Below are positions 15,792 to 25,345 of a DNA stretch of 64,000 nt, in pieces; the stretch's first letter is position 1; each line of letters opens with the position of its first letter. Under the pieces are notes generated by a model. It was given only the letters and a program-made list of their open reading frames with translations, was not told the origin of the DNA and ran no database searches. A program made the translations under genes and the position numbers. The DNA is from an uncultured Clostridia bacterium (GTDB lineage Bacteria; Bacillota; Clostridia; Christensenellales; UBA1242): NCBI GenBank assembly GCA_934746715.1, contig CAKVFI010000001.1, forward strand, positions 124,001-188,000, given 5' to 3'.

Positions 15792-16288
15792 TTATCCTCC
15801 AACGACAACATCATACTATTTGTTTATTCGTTTTTGCAAGAGAATTGTCAAATTTTGCTCTAAACATTAGTCTTAATTATTAGAATACTATCTATCAAAT
15901 AATAGAATCATTTTTTACATCTCTTTAAATTGGAATTGTAACTCTACTTACTCTACTGATAGTAGATTTTTATAGTTTTTGCTGTGTTTTTAGCAAAAAA
16001 TAATTATTGTTAGGCTTGTTTTTAATAAAAATTGCCATTGTGATTTAATTTGCCCAAAACGCAAAAATTTTTGATTTTATATCGCTTTTCCCTTTTATTT
16101 TGATTAAAAAGCCAACAAAAACAAACAATTTTGTTATTAAAACAACTTGAAAAAGCAGCAATAAACGCAACAAAAACAGCAATAAAATAAAAACTAATTT
16201 ACTTTTAAATTTGATTTTTTAGCATATTTCGTTGCTTTTGATGGCTATTTTTTGTATAATGCTAATAGAATATAAAAGGAGTTTGTCT
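15792..16288. other. Divergent intergenic region
   Basis: About 500 bp of AT-rich sequence between divergent genes. Near 15810-15839 a minus-strand TTGCAA, 18-bp spacer and TATGAT could serve the acyltransferase operon. I see no gene and no repeat shared with other parts of the window. Confidence 0.45.
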
Positions 16289-17110
16289 ATGGAAAAAACA
16301 AAAATGGATCATGAAAAACTTTATCGTTTAATCCAAACAATCGCAGTTATTGGAATGTTTGCATCTGTTGCGTTAGCAATTATGATGTCATTTAATGTGC
16401 TCAAATATTCTGCTGCCATGTTGTCTTTGGTGTTGGTTATCTTGGTTGTGAGTATTTCTTGCATGATGGTGTTGCCTTGGGTTAAACAACTTTCAAAAGG
16501 TGAATTTAAAATTCTTTGTTATGTAATGTTTGGCTTGACTGCTTTTAGTTGCGTCCTTTGGGCAGCAGACATTATTGTTGGCGTTAAAATTGCAGACGCC
16601 GTTAAAGCTGATAACGCAGCACAATTGCTTGGGCAACTTAAATTTTTGCAAATCAGTTTGTTTTTAACTTTTCAAATTGTAGTGGCAAATTCGGTTGCTA
16701 GTTGTGTGGTTAAATATCGCAAAACTATGGTTGCTTTTCAGGTTATCACATACATCAGCAATTTGTATATAGACTTGTATGGCTCGATTGCCTTATTTTG
16801 TGTTAAAATTAGCAACGATGGCTTGAGTTTTGCAAACAATGTTAGTTTTATTTCAAACAAAATTTCAATTATGTTTGCAGTTATGGCTCTTGCTTTTGTT
16901 ATCATTTCAAACTGGGTTGTTAAGCGCATGGACAAACGCCGTCAACGCGATGCCCTTGCCCCAATGTTTGAAGATAACAAAAAACAAAATCAAGCTGGTG
17001 AAAAAACAGTTCAACAAAAGTTGAAAGAATTGAAAGAAATGTTGGACAATAATTTGATTTCTGAAGAAGAATATGCAAAAAAACGTGATGATTTAATTAA
17101 TCAACTTTAA
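16289..17110 (+). CDS. Membrane protein with C-terminal SHOCT domain
   Basis: The ATG at 16289 follows AAAGGAG by seven bases; the frame is open further upstream without a ribosome site. The 273-residue product has about six hydrophobic segments (around 15-38, 42-65, 75-98, 125-150, 160-180, 195-220), a basic loop (V-K-R-M-D-K-R-R-Q-R) and a C-terminal SHOCT-type helix pair (about 240-272, K-L-K-E-L-K-x3-D-x2-L-I-S-E-E-E-Y-A-K-K). SHOCT domains are short oligomerisation or interaction modules. Function unknown; a good terminator separates it from secA. Confidence 0.78.
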   Translation: MEKTKMDHEKLYRLIQTIAVIGMFASVALAIMMSFNVLKYSAAMLSLVLVILVVSISCMMVLPWVKQLSKGEFKILCYVMFGLTAFSCVLWAADIIVGVKIADAVKADNAAQLLGQLKFLQISLFLTFQIVVANSVASCVVKYRKTMVAFQVITYISNLYIDLYGSIALFCVKISNDGLSFANNVSFISNKISIMFAVMALAFVIISNWVVKRMDKRRQRDALAPMFEDNKKQNQAGEKTVQQKLKELKEMLDNNLISEEEYAKKRDDLINQL

Positions 17111-17117
17111 ATTTTTA

Positions 17118-17148
17118 AAAAACCGCCAAAAAATTTGGTGGTTTTTTT
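17118..17148 (+). terminator. Terminator after the SHOCT membrane protein
   Basis: AAAACCGCCAAA (17119-17130) pairs with TTTGGTGGTTTT (17134-17145), followed by T. Confidence 0.9.
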
Positions 17149-17219
17149 CTGCATATTAAAGCAGCGTCATAATATTAATTTAAATATCAACTTATATTAT
17201 AGCATTAAGTTTAATTTAC

Positions 17220-17248
17220 TAGACAAAAACATTATCTTTTGATAAAAT
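17220..17248 (+). promoter_or_regulatory. secA promoter
   Basis: TAGACA (17220-17225), 17-bp spacer, TAAAAT (17243-17248), 30 bp before the chosen start. Confidence 0.65.
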
Positions 17249-17278
17249 ATGGAAAGAATTTTAATTAAAGGATTTATT

Positions 17279-19981
17279 ATGGGATTATTTTCTTACTTAT
17301 TTGCTTCAGACAACAAAAGAAGTCTTATCAAAATTGAAAAAATTGTAAAACAAATTGAAGACAAGGCAGACATCTACTCTGCCATGAGCGATGCAGAATT
17401 GCAAGGTCAAACCGCCATTTTAAAAGACAGGCTTAAAGCTGGTGAAACAACTGATGATATTTTGCCGGACGCGTTTGCCGTTGTGCGCGAAGCTGCAACC
17501 CGTGTGCTTGGCATGCGTCACTTTCATGTTCAACTTATTGGTGGCGTTGTTTTGCACCAAGGGCGTATTGCTGAAATGCGCACCGGTGAAGGTAAAACTT
17601 TGACAGCAACCACTGCAGTTTACTTAAACGCACTCACTGGCAAAAATGTGCATGTTATTACTGTTAACGAATACTTGGCAACAACACAAGCAGAAATGAT
17701 GGGCAAACTTTACAAATTTTTGGGGCTTACTATCGGTTGCACTCTTGCTGGTCAACAAGCACCAGAAAAGAAAAAGGCATATGAATGCGACATCACTTAC
17801 GGCACAAACAATGAATTTGGCTTTGACTATTTGCGTGACAATATGCAAGTTAGCAAAGACTACAAGGTGCAACGTGGGCACAATTTCTGTATTGTGGACG
17901 AAGTGGACTCCATTTTGATTGATGAAGCACGTACCCCACTTATTATTTCTGGTGCAGGTGGCAAGTCAACAGACCTTTACGCAGTTGCTGATAGATTTGC
18001 AAAAAGTTTGAAACCAGAAGATTACGATATCGACATCAAACATAAACAAATCCGTTTAACTGAAACTGGTGTTAGCAAGGCAGAAACTTATTTTAAACTT
18101 GAAAACTTGAGTGATATCCAAAACCTTGAAATCAACCACCATATCAACAACGCTTTGCGTGCAAATTATATTATGGAACGCGACATCAACTACATTGTTA
18201 AAAACGATGAAGTGTTGATTGTTGATGAATTTACCGGCCGTATTATGCAAGGCAGACGTTATAGCGACGGCTTGCACCAAGCAATTGAAGCCAAAGAAGG
18301 CGTTAAAGTGCAAGAAGAAAACAAAACTTTGGCAACAATCACCCTTCAAAACTACTTTAAACTTTACTCTAAATTGAGCGGCATGACTGGTACTGCAAAA
18401 ACTGAAGAAGGTGAATTTAACAAAATTTACAACTTGGATGTTGTTACCATTCCAACAAATAAGCCTGTGCAACGTATTGATGAACAAGACCTTATCTTTT
18501 ACACTGAACAAGCAAAATACAATGCAATTGTTGAAGAAATTAAGGAAAAATATGAAAAAGGTCAACCTATTTTGGTTGGTACTGCTTCGGTTGACAAATC
18601 TGAACGCATAAGCAAAGAAATTAAAAAATTGGGCATTCCTCACAACCTTTTGAATGCAAAAAACCATGAACTTGAAGGTCAAATTATTGCGCAATCTGGT
18701 CGTGTTGGGCAAGTTACAATTGCAACTAACATGGCTGGTCGTGGTACAGATATTTTGCTTGGTGGTAACCCAGAATTTTTGGCAAAACAAAAAATGCTTA
18801 ACGAAAACGTTGAACCTGCTGTGATGGAAAAAATCACTTCTTACAATGCAGATTTAACTGACGAAGAAAAAGTTTTGAAAGACAAATACAACAAATACTA
18901 CACCGATTTTAAAAAGATAACCGACGAAGAAAAGAAAAAGGTTATTGAGCTTGGTGGTCTTCACATTTTGGGCACTGAACGTCATGAATCTCGTCGTATT
19001 GACAATCAGTTGCGTGGTCGTGCCGGACGTCAAGGCGACCCAGGCTCAAGCATATTCTTTATCTCTCTTGAAGACGATTTGCCACAACGTTTTGGCGAAA
19101 ACAGAATGAAAAACTGGTTCTCTATTGTTTTCCGTGGAAATGAAGATATGCCTTTGCAATCTCGCATTTTGACAAGGTTCTTTGAATCTGCACAAAAGAA
19201 AGTGGAAGCAATGAACTTTGGTGCACGTAAAAATGTGCTTGAATATGATGATGTGCTTAACAAACAACGTCAAATTATTTACGGCGAACGCGACAAAGTT
19301 TTGGACGGAGTTGACATTCACCCACAAATTTTGGAAATGCTTAAAGAATTCACTTTTGAAACAACTGCAAATTATTTGGACGAATCAAAACCATATTATG
19401 AATGGGACTTGGAACCTTTGAACAAGGAATTGGAGTCAAAGATTTTAAAACCTGGCACAAACCTTGTTACCGCGGATTTTGTTGAAGGGCTTGACTCTAA
19501 ACAAGTTGCCCAAAACATTTATGAAAAGCTTTTGGAAATTTACGAAGCAAAAATTGCAGAAGTTAAAAAATTGAATATAGATTTCAGCATTATTGAACGC
19601 AGCGTATTGCTCCGTGTGGTTGATAAGTTCTGGACAGACCATATCGATGCAATGAACACCCTTCGCAACGAAATCGGCGTTATGGCATATGGTCAAAAAG
19701 ACCCTGTTGTTGCTTACAAAAACGAAGGTTTTGAAATGTTTGACAAAATGATTACTGATATCCGTGATTACACTGCCGAAACATTGTTTAAATCACAACT
19801 TAAAATTGAAGTTATCCCACAACGCCCAGTTGGCCCAGTTAATGCTGGCAACACAAATAAAGGTGAAAATGTGCAAGCACGCAAACGCGACACTCACATT
19901 GGCAGAAACGACCTTTGCCCTTGCGGAAGCGGAAAAAAATATAAAAACTGTTGTATGATTAAAGACATGGCAAACAAATAA
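17279..19981 (+). CDS. secA: Preprotein translocase ATPase SecA
   Basis: SecA drives export of unfolded proteins through SecYEG. The ATG at 17279 (M-G-L-F-S-Y-L-F) is preferred because AAAGG lies before it; ten extra codons upstream would cover the -10 region. The 900-residue product has the Walker A M-R-T-G-E-G-K-T, the D-E-V-D-S-I-L-I-D-E-A segment, the preprotein cross-linking domain, the helicase motifs G-T-E-R-H-E-S-R-R-I-D-x-Q-L-R-G-R-A-G-R-Q-G-D and a C-terminal zinc-binding SEC-C motif (L-C-P-C-G-S-G-K-K-Y-x3-C-C) used with SecB or ribosomes. A long insertion (about 515-560) is charged. Single-gene unit with its own promoter and terminator. Confidence 0.97.
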   Translation: MGLFSYLFASDNKRSLIKIEKIVKQIEDKADIYSAMSDAELQGQTAILKDRLKAGETTDDILPDAFAVVREAATRVLGMRHFHVQLIGGVVLHQGRIAEMRTGEGKTLTATTAVYLNALTGKNVHVITVNEYLATTQAEMMGKLYKFLGLTIGCTLAGQQAPEKKKAYECDITYGTNNEFGFDYLRDNMQVSKDYKVQRGHNFCIVDEVDSILIDEARTPLIISGAGGKSTDLYAVADRFAKSLKPEDYDIDIKHKQIRLTETGVSKAETYFKLENLSDIQNLEINHHINNALRANYIMERDINYIVKNDEVLIVDEFTGRIMQGRRYSDGLHQAIEAKEGVKVQEENKTLATITLQNYFKLYSKLSGMTGTAKTEEGEFNKIYNLDVVTIPTNKPVQRIDEQDLIFYTEQAKYNAIVEEIKEKYEKGQPILVGTASVDKSERISKEIKKLGIPHNLLNAKNHELEGQIIAQSGRVGQVTIATNMAGRGTDILLGGNPEFLAKQKMLNENVEPAVMEKITSYNADLTDEEKVLKDKYNKYYTDFKKITDEEKKKVIELGGLHILGTERHESRRIDNQLRGRAGRQGDPGSSIFFISLEDDLPQRFGENRMKNWFSIVFRGNEDMPLQSRILTRFFESAQKKVEAMNFGARKNVLEYDDVLNKQRQIIYGERDKVLDGVDIHPQILEMLKEFTFETTANYLDESKPYYEWDLEPLNKELESKILKPGTNLVTADFVEGLDSKQVAQNIYEKLLEIYEAKIAEVKKLNIDFSIIERSVLLRVVDKFWTDHIDAMNTLRNEIGVMAYGQKDPVVAYKNEGFEMFDKMITDIRDYTAETLFKSQLKIEVIPQRPVGPVNAGNTNKGENVQARKRDTHIGRNDLCPCGSGKKYKNCCMIKDMANK

Positions 19982-20062
19982 ACCTATCATTGTTAAAAAT
20001 TAAAATTATCGTAAAAAACTGTAATCTACATTTTAATTTAAACATTAAAATATATTTACAAC

Positions 20063-20095
20063 AAAAAACTCATCAAAACGACGAGTTTTTTTGTT
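20063..20095. terminator. Bidirectional terminator between secA and recR
   Basis: AAAAACTC (20064-20071) pairs with GAGTTTTT (20083-20090) with T runs on both strands; the flanking genes converge here. Confidence 0.8.
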
Positions 20096-20101
20096 TTTGA
20101 T

Positions 20102-20695
20102 TTACATTTCGCGGCGAGATTGAAGTGCTTTTGACAATGTCATTGCATCAGTATATTCCAACTCGCTGCCCATGCTAACGCCTTGCGCAATACGTGTAAC
20201 TTTAACACCAAGTGGTTTAAGCAAATTGGCAATATACATTGCTGTTGCTTCGCCTTCCACATCTGGATTTGTTGCCACAATAACTTCTGCAATATTTTCA
20301 GCTTGAACGCGTGCCAAAAGTGATTTTATGTTGATGTCATTTGGGCCTTTGCCTTCAAGTGGGTTAATCACTCCATGAAGGACATGATATGTGCCATTAA
20401 ATTCACGCACCTTTTCAAGTGCTGTAACGTCTTTTGGCTCTTTAACAACGCAAATGATATTATCCTTTTTGGGACGAGAACAAATATCACAAATTTCTTT
20501 ATCCGTAAAGTTTGCACACACTTTGCAATAATGAATGGTTTGCTTTGCATTAACCATTGCATCGGCAAAATCTTTAACCTGATTTTCGTCCAAAGTTAAC
20601 AGATAATAAGCATATCTTTGAGCAGTTTTTTTGCCAACACCCGGCAAACGAGAAAATTCGTTAACCAGCCTTTCCATAGAGTCAATTTGGTTCAT
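20102..20695 (-). CDS. recR: Recombination mediator RecR
   Basis: RecR acts with RecF and RecO to load RecA at gaps. The 197-residue product has the N-terminal helix-hairpin-helix L-P-G-V-G-K-K-T-A-Q-R, a C4 zinc finger (C-x-x-C...C-x-x-C, about 57-72) and a Toprim domain (V-I-V-A-T-N-P-D-V-E-G-E). Its ATG overlaps the ybaB stop (TAATG), so it is translationally coupled. Last gene of the mrnC-rlmB-sigH-dnaX-ybaB-recR run. Confidence 0.97.
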   Translation of the reverse strand: MNQIDSMERLVNEFSRLPGVGKKTAQRYAYYLLTLDENQVKDFADAMVNAKQTIHYCKVCANFTDKEICDICSRPKKDNIICVVKEPKDVTALEKVREFNGTYHVLHGVINPLEGKGPNDINIKSLLARVQAENIAEVIVATNPDVEGEATAMYIANLLKPLGVKVTRIAQGVSMGSELEYTDAMTLSKALQSRREM

Positions 20696-21033
20696 TACAT
20701 CAACCCGCCAAGGCCGCCCATTGCGCCCATTTTGTCTTTGCTTAATTCATCTGCTTTTGCAATAGCGTCGTTAAAAGCAACAACAAGCAAATCTTCCAAC
20801 ATTTCAATATCGTCTGGGTCAACTGCATTTTTGTTGAGTTTAACAGACTTTAATTCCTTTTTGCCTGTCATTGTAATTTGCACCATATCTCCACCAGCCT
20901 TGCCAACAACTTCTGCTTCTTCCAACTCTTGTTGCGCTTTTTCCATTTGCTCTTGCATTTTGCGTGCTTGTTGCATGATTGCGTTCATGTTCATTCCGCC
21001 ACCAAAGCCGCCATTAAAACCACCATATGCCAT
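20695..21033 (-). CDS. ybaB: YbaB/EbfC nucleoid-associated protein
   Basis: A 112-residue DNA-binding protein of the YbaB/EbfC family, which is nearly always encoded between dnaX and recR. Features: glycine/methionine-rich ends (G-G-F-N-G-G-F-G-G-G-M-N-M-N), a long helix with M-Q-x2-A-x-K-M-Q-E-Q-M-E-K-A-Q, and the V-x-G-K-A-G-G-D-M-V-Q-I-T-M-T-G strands. AGGAGA precedes the start. Confidence 0.93.
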   Translation of the reverse strand: MAYGGFNGGFGGGMNMNAIMQQARKMQEQMEKAQQELEEAEVVGKAGGDMVQITMTGKKELKSVKLNKNAVDPDDIEMLEDLLVVAFNDAIAKADELSKDKMGAMGGLGGLM

Positions 21034-21054
21034 AATTTTATCTCCTAATTAGAT

Positions 21055-22542
21055 TTATTCTTTAAACTTGATTTTTGACTTAAATGCATCTTTTAAACTG
21101 TCCTTAACATCTTGAGTGGACACATTTGTGTTATCATATTCCACTTCGATATCTTTAATGCTTTCGTCAAACAAATTTACTAACTCCAATATTACATTAA
21201 TTCTATCTTTATTGTCAATCATTTGATATGCACCCAAATCATTTGTGTGGATAACAAGGCGATTTAACCTTTTTTCAACTTTAACAACGCTTAATAATGC
21301 ATTGGAAAGTGCAAACAAATTGCGTTCCTTTGCCTTGATGAGCACATTGCCCCAAACTCTGTCAGTTTCGTTGGAACTAACTGCCGCTGGTTCAGCTTTT
21401 GGTTGAACTGCTTGCACCGGTTGTTGAGCATTTAAAACAGTAGGTTGAGCTGGTAAAACGGTTGGCGTAACAACCAAATCTAGGCAAGTTGATTCAAACA
21501 AATTTTCTGGATTAATACTATATTTCAAATCTAATTCAACATCTGCAAAACGGCTGAACGCTGTTTTTAAATAATTGATGTCAAACATTGCAGCAATGTC
21601 GCTGTATGATGCAAATTCACCCGGCAAGATATCCAAGACTGAATAATCTCCAACACCAACTTTAATCATAATCAAATTTTTAACAAAATCTGCCATTTCC
21701 TTGCAAAGCACTTGAATGTTTTTGCCAGTGCCCAAAGCACGTTTGATTGAAACAAACAATTTGTTGATATCCTTGTTTGCGATGCTCACTAATATATCTT
21801 TGATGTTATCCTTGCTGGACAATCCAATCACACTTTCCGCTTGAGCATAAGTTATTTCGTTGTTGCAATACGCTGCAACACTATCCGCAATTGAAAGCAT
21901 ATCACGCACGCTGCCTTCCCCTGCTTTTGCAATGAGATGCAAAGATTTTTCATCACACTTAATGCCGCGTTTTTCAAACACATTTTTAAGATGTTCACTT
22001 AACAAATCAACTGGCAAAAGTTTAAAGTCAAAGCGCATGCAACGGCTTAAAATTGTTGCTGGCAATTTGTGAATTTCGGTTGTTGCCAAAATGAATATAA
22101 CATGTTTTGGTGGCTCTTCAAGTGTTTTAAGCAATGCATTAAATGCACTGTCGGTTAACATATGCACTTCGTCCACAATGTAAACTTTGTATTTGCCAAT
22201 AAGTGGTGGATATGCAACTTTTTCACGCAAATCACGGATTTCTTCCACGCGGTTGTTTGATGCTGCGTCAATTTCAAAAATATCTGTGTTTGGCTGGCTT
22301 AACGCAACACACTCTGCGCACATATCGCAAGGATTTCCGTCAACACTGTGAGTGCAATTGACAGCACGAGCAAAAATTTTGGCTGTGCTTGTTTTGCCAG
22401 TGCCACGAGGCCCACAAAACAAATAAGCATGCGACAAATTGCCAGTTTTAACCTGATTTTTTAATGTTTGAATAATATAATCTTGCCCAACAACATCATC
22501 AAAATTTTTTGGTCTAAATTCACGATACAATGCCAAACTCAT
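21055..22542 (-). CDS. dnaX: DNA polymerase III subunit gamma/tau
   Basis: The clamp-loader ATPase of the replisome. The 495-residue product has Walker A G-P-R-G-T-G-K-T-S (about 45-53), a zinc module (C-T-H-x6-C-D-M-C-A-E-C), Walker B D-E-V-H-M-L, and the arginine-finger S-R-C box, then a shortened tau-like tail rich in Ala/Pro/Gln (about 370-395). No frameshift signal was evident. The ATG overlaps the sigH stop (TAATG). Confidence 0.96.
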   Translation of the reverse strand: MSLALYREFRPKNFDDVVGQDYIIQTLKNQVKTGNLSHAYLFCGPRGTGKTSTAKIFARAVNCTHSVDGNPCDMCAECVALSQPNTDIFEIDAASNNRVEEIRDLREKVAYPPLIGKYKVYIVDEVHMLTDSAFNALLKTLEEPPKHVIFILATTEIHKLPATILSRCMRFDFKLLPVDLLSEHLKNVFEKRGIKCDEKSLHLIAKAGEGSVRDMLSIADSVAAYCNNEITYAQAESVIGLSSKDNIKDILVSIANKDINKLFVSIKRALGTGKNIQVLCKEMADFVKNLIMIKVGVGDYSVLDILPGEFASYSDIAAMFDINYLKTAFSRFADVELDLKYSINPENLFESTCLDLVVTPTVLPAQPTVLNAQQPVQAVQPKAEPAAVSSNETDRVWGNVLIKAKERNLFALSNALLSVVKVEKRLNRLVIHTNDLGAYQMIDNKDRINVILELVNLFDESIKDIEVEYDNTNVSTQDVKDSLKDAFKSKIKFKE

Positions 22543-23135
22543 TAAATTTCTCCTTTAAGTGATTTTAATATCTTTTTTATTGCTTGCAAATTGTTGTCAA
22601 TTTGCTTGGTTGAAACATTCATTGCTTCTGCCATTTCAACATAACTTTTACCATTTAAAAACATCTTTAAAAGTTTAAATTGCTCATCTGTTAAAAGTGA
22701 CTTAACCTTGCTCATAACCACAACATTAAGTTCTTTGTTGATATAATTTTGCTCGATATCACTATCATCATCAGCAAGCACAAGTTTTATGTTTTCTTCA
22801 TCATCATCTCTATCATCAAACTGGCTGATTGAAACATAACTATTGAGTGGTGAATTTTTTTTGCGATTGGCGTTTTTGATTGCTGTTTGAATTTGACGCT
22901 CTATGCAAAGCGTTGCAAACGAACCAAAATTGTGGTTTTTTTGTGGATTGTAAACATAAACTGCTTTAAACAAACCAATCATGCCTTCTTGAATAATATC
23001 ATCAAGCCCAGCACCAACCAAAAAGTATTCACGAGATATTGCCGTAACCTTGGCACGAAAAAGGTTGACGATGCTTTCCATTGCATTTTCATCGCCTTGT
23101 TGTGCTTTTAAAATCAAATCATCAACTTCCAACAA
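22542..23135 (-). CDS. sigH: RNA polymerase sigma factor SigH-like
   Basis: A 197-residue sigma-70 family factor. Region 2 carries R-E-Y-F-L-V-G-A-G-L-D-D-I-I-Q-E-G-M-I-G-L-F-K-A, the hallmark of SigH (Spo0H), the stationary-phase and early-sporulation or competence factor of Firmicutes; region 4 has an HTH near the end. An acidic linker (about 105-125, D-D-R-D-D-D-E-E) is longer than usual. It starts with TTG: two TTG codons (23135, 23132) lie just after AAGG, and spacing favours the second. Placement after rlmB matches other Firmicutes. Confidence 0.88.
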   Translation of the reverse strand: MLEVDDLILKAQQGDENAMESIVNLFRAKVTAISREYFLVGAGLDDIIQEGMIGLFKAVYVYNPQKNHNFGSFATLCIERQIQTAIKNANRKKNSPLNSYVSISQFDDRDDDEENIKLVLADDDSDIEQNYINKELNVVVMSKVKSLLTDEQFKLLKMFLNGKSYVEMAEAMNVSTKQIDNNLQAIKKILKSLKGEI

Positions 23136-23140
23136 AAACC

Positions 23141-23863
23141 TTATTCCCCGCGGCGTTGCCTTACAACTTCATATATTGCAATTGCACCTGCACATGACGC
23201 ATTTAAACTGTTAACCAAACCATACATATCAAGTGAAAGCACTTCATCTGCAGTTTCTTTAACCAAACGTGACACACCTTTGCCTTCACTGCCAATGATA
23301 AGTGCGGTTGGATATTTAAAATCTGCATCATAAATACGTTTGCTGCCTGCTTCCAATGCGTAAGTCCAAACACCTTGCTCTTTTAAATATTCAATTGTGC
23401 GTGTTAAATTTTTAACCAACGCAACTTTGATATGGCTAACCGCACCCACACTGGTTTTGTAAACAGTTTCATTAACCAAACAAGCGCGATTTTCTGGAAT
23501 AATCACTCCATCAACGCCAGCACATTCACAAGTTCTAATAATTGCGCCAACATTATGTGGATCAACAATGCTGTCCAAAATAACAATAAATGGTGCTTTG
23601 CCCTTTTCCTTTGCAACATCCAAAATATCGTCTACATCGGCATATTTAAAGTTTGGCACATACGCCAAAACACCTTGGGTTTTGCCTTTGTTGATTTTTT
23701 CAAGCAATTCCTTGTCCACAATTTCAACCGGAATGTTTAACTTGCGTGCAGCATCCACAATATTGTTAACTTCAAAATTGTTGCACTTTTCCGCCAAAAT
23801 TTTATCTATATGTGAGCGAGAACTAATCAATTCTCTAACAACATTAATACCTTCTACTATCAT
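23141..23863 (-). CDS. rlmB: 23S rRNA 2'-O-ribose methyltransferase (TrmH/SpoU family)
   Basis: A 240-residue SPOUT methyltransferase of the RlmB/YacO type, with an N-terminal substrate-binding domain (about 1-75) and the knotted catalytic domain: N-V-G-A-I-I-R-T (motif 1), I-I-G-S-E-G-K-G-V-S-R-L-V (motif 2) and L-N-A-S-C-A-G-A-I-A-I-Y-E-V (motif 3). It methylates a ribose in 23S rRNA. The start overlaps the mrnC stop by 4 bp (ATGA). Confidence 0.93.
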   Translation of the reverse strand: MIVEGINVVRELISSRSHIDKILAEKCNNFEVNNIVDAARKLNIPVEIVDKELLEKINKGKTQGVLAYVPNFKYADVDDILDVAKEKGKAPFIVILDSIVDPHNVGAIIRTCECAGVDGVIIPENRACLVNETVYKTSVGAVSHIKVALVKNLTRTIEYLKEQGVWTYALEAGSKRIYDADFKYPTALIIGSEGKGVSRLVKETADEVLSLDMYGLVNSLNASCAGAIAIYEVVRQRRGE

Positions 23864-24249
23864 AACTTTTGCTCCACAAACCTTTTAAACATACTTTTTA
23901 ATTTTTTTTGCTCATTTTTCAAATGCCAAAATCCAACAAGAGCTTCAAATTGGGTTGCCAAACTATACTCTTCGTAACTAGAATTTTTTGCTTTGTTGTT
24001 TGGATGTGCATTTCTTGCACGCATGGCAATTTCTGTTTCTTCTTCCGTCAACTCTGGTTTGATATCTTGCATAATCAGCGCTTGGTTTTTTGCACAAACA
24101 ATTTTGTTGGCAATTTTGTTTAATCCGTTTGCCTTATATTCTGTGCTTTTAACCAAAAACTCTCTCACCATAAGTGAAAACACTGCATCACCAAGATACG
24201 CCAAAGTTAAAGCATTTTTTTGAAAAATATCTTTTTCTTCACTTTGCAT
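23860..24249 (-). CDS. mrnC: Mini-ribonuclease III
   Basis: Mini-III processes the ends of 23S rRNA precursors in Firmicutes. The 129-residue product has the RNase III catalytic fold without a dsRNA-binding domain: A-Y-L-G-D-A-V-F (catalytic Asp), R-N-A-H and Y-x-x-A-T-Q-F-E-A-L-V-G-F-W (second acidic site). First gene of the operon. It has no Shine-Dalgarno sequence; the -10 box sits six bases before the ATG. Confidence 0.93.
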   Translation of the reverse strand: MQSEEKDIFQKNALTLAYLGDAVFSLMVREFLVKSTEYKANGLNKIANKIVCAKNQALIMQDIKPELTEEETEIAMRARNAHPNNKAKNSSYEEYSLATQFEALVGFWHLKNEQKKLKSMFKRFVEQKL

Positions 24250-24284
24250 AAGTTTATAATAACATAATTAACCAATTTTGTAAA
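24250..24284 (-). promoter_or_regulatory. mrnC operon promoter, predicted leaderless
   Basis: Minus strand: TTTACA (24284-24279), 17-bp spacer, TATTAT (24261-24256), AAACTT, then the ATG at 24249. The whole mrnC-to-recR operon would begin with a leaderless message. Confidence 0.68.
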
Positions 24285-24460
24285 GAAAGTGCAAAAAAAT
24301 AATTTTATTTTAAAACATTGATAAATGCGTTAATAAATCAATATTGGTTTGCGCCACTTAGCGACAAAGAAAACGGTTTCAAACTATTAAGTTTTCCGCT
24401 TGTATTAAAAGCCTATAAAAAAACAAATTTATTTAAACACCAAAAAATGTCGAAAATTCT

Positions 24461-24489
24461 TTGACAAATGAGCAAAAATACTTTACTAT
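24461..24489 (+). promoter_or_regulatory. Promoter of the membrane protein at 24582
   Basis: TTGACA (24461-24466), 17-bp spacer, TACTAT (24484-24489). The 24285-24460 stretch before it holds nothing recognised. Confidence 0.75.
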
Positions 24490-24581
24490 TATTATAATAA
24501 AAGTGAATTTTTGTTTTGATTGCATGTTTTTTTACAGCAAACTGCAAGGCTAAACATTTTATTTTGGGGAGAATTTTGTTT

Positions 24582-25103
24582 ATGGAATTCATTAAAAAAA
24601 TGAAGAAACGTGAATTTATTGAAATGGGGCTTAAAACTCTAATTGCATTTTTTGCTTGCTTTATTGCTGTTGTTTTGATGTGTGGAATGATTTACTCTAT
24701 CGGCATCAAATCTTATATGAAATATGGCAAAGGCTCAATTTCAACATCAACTGAAACAACTGCTTACTGCATCAAAGTTAAAGAAGACCAATATTTTGTT
24801 TTGTACTACAATCCAAACAGTGAAGGTTCAAAATTAACTGCAAACGCAATAACAGATTCCAACTTAAAAACAAAACAACAATGTGAAGAACTTACAAGTG
24901 TTAAAGACACTGTGTTTGGCGCTCCAAAAGCATCAATCATTTTGGACGAATTTGTTGAAGGTTGGCACATTGCAATTGTTGCAGTTATTGTTGCAGGCGT
25001 TATGGGTTACTTTGTTTACAGGTTTATTAAACTTGCCAACGATTACAAAAAAGTTGAAGACAAGTTTGAAAAAACTGGCGTAATTGAAATTGAAAACGTT
25101 TAA
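24582..25103 (+). CDS. Unknown membrane protein with two membrane segments
   Basis: The ATG at 24582 has GGGGAGAA upstream and is preferred over the upstream open frame. The 173-residue product has a basic N-terminus (K-K-M-K-K-R-E), a membrane segment at about 20-45, a polar domain of about 80 residues, a second membrane segment at about 128-148 and a short charged tail. With two segments the middle domain faces outside. No family recognised. Own promoter and terminator. Confidence 0.7.
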   Translation: MEFIKKMKKREFIEMGLKTLIAFFACFIAVVLMCGMIYSIGIKSYMKYGKGSISTSTETTAYCIKVKEDQYFVLYYNPNSEGSKLTANAITDSNLKTKQQCEELTSVKDTVFGAPKASIILDEFVEGWHIAIVAVIVAGVMGYFVYRFIKLANDYKKVEDKFEKTGVIEIENV

Positions 25104-25104
25104 C

Positions 25105-25134
25105 AAAAAAGGCATTATCAAATGCCTTTTTTTG
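25105..25134. terminator. Bidirectional terminator
   Basis: AAAAAAGGCATT (25105-25116) pairs with AATGCCTTTTTT (25121-25132). It serves the gene ending at 25103; its right arm overlaps the last codons of the convergent small gene. Confidence 0.85.
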
Positions 25135-25345
25135 TGCGATTATCTTCAATTTTTACATTAACTTGATTGATTAATGGAATGTAATCTTCCCACATATATT
25201 CTCGAATTGGTATTGGTTTGCTAACATCAAAATACAAAACCATTGCAGGATAAATATGATGATATTTTTCAAAGATGGTAACAGCAATTAAATGATTTGT
25301 TTTGATTAAATTTTTTGCTTTTGCGTGGTAATTAAAATATGCCAT
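25118..25345 (-). CDS. Small conserved-looking protein of unknown function
   Basis: A 75-residue protein (M-A-Y-F-N-Y-H-A-K-A-K-N-L-I...; P-A-M-V-L-Y-F-D; P-I-P-I-R-E-Y-M-W-E-D-Y). The pattern resembles a family of 60-75 residue clostridial proteins that I recall being labelled as hemolysin-like on weak grounds, so I give no function. No ribosome site precedes the ATG. The first five codons and the upstream leader form the 81-bp unit repeated three more times upstream. Confidence 0.6.
   Translation of the reverse strand: MAYFNYHAKAKNLIKTNHLIAVTIFEKYHHIYPAMVLYFDVSKPIPIREYMWEDYIPLINQVNVKIEDNRTKKGI

Noticed and set aside
21055..22542. Programmed frameshift in dnaX
   Set aside because: I saw no slippery site followed by a stem at the position used in other bacteria, so a single product is assumed.
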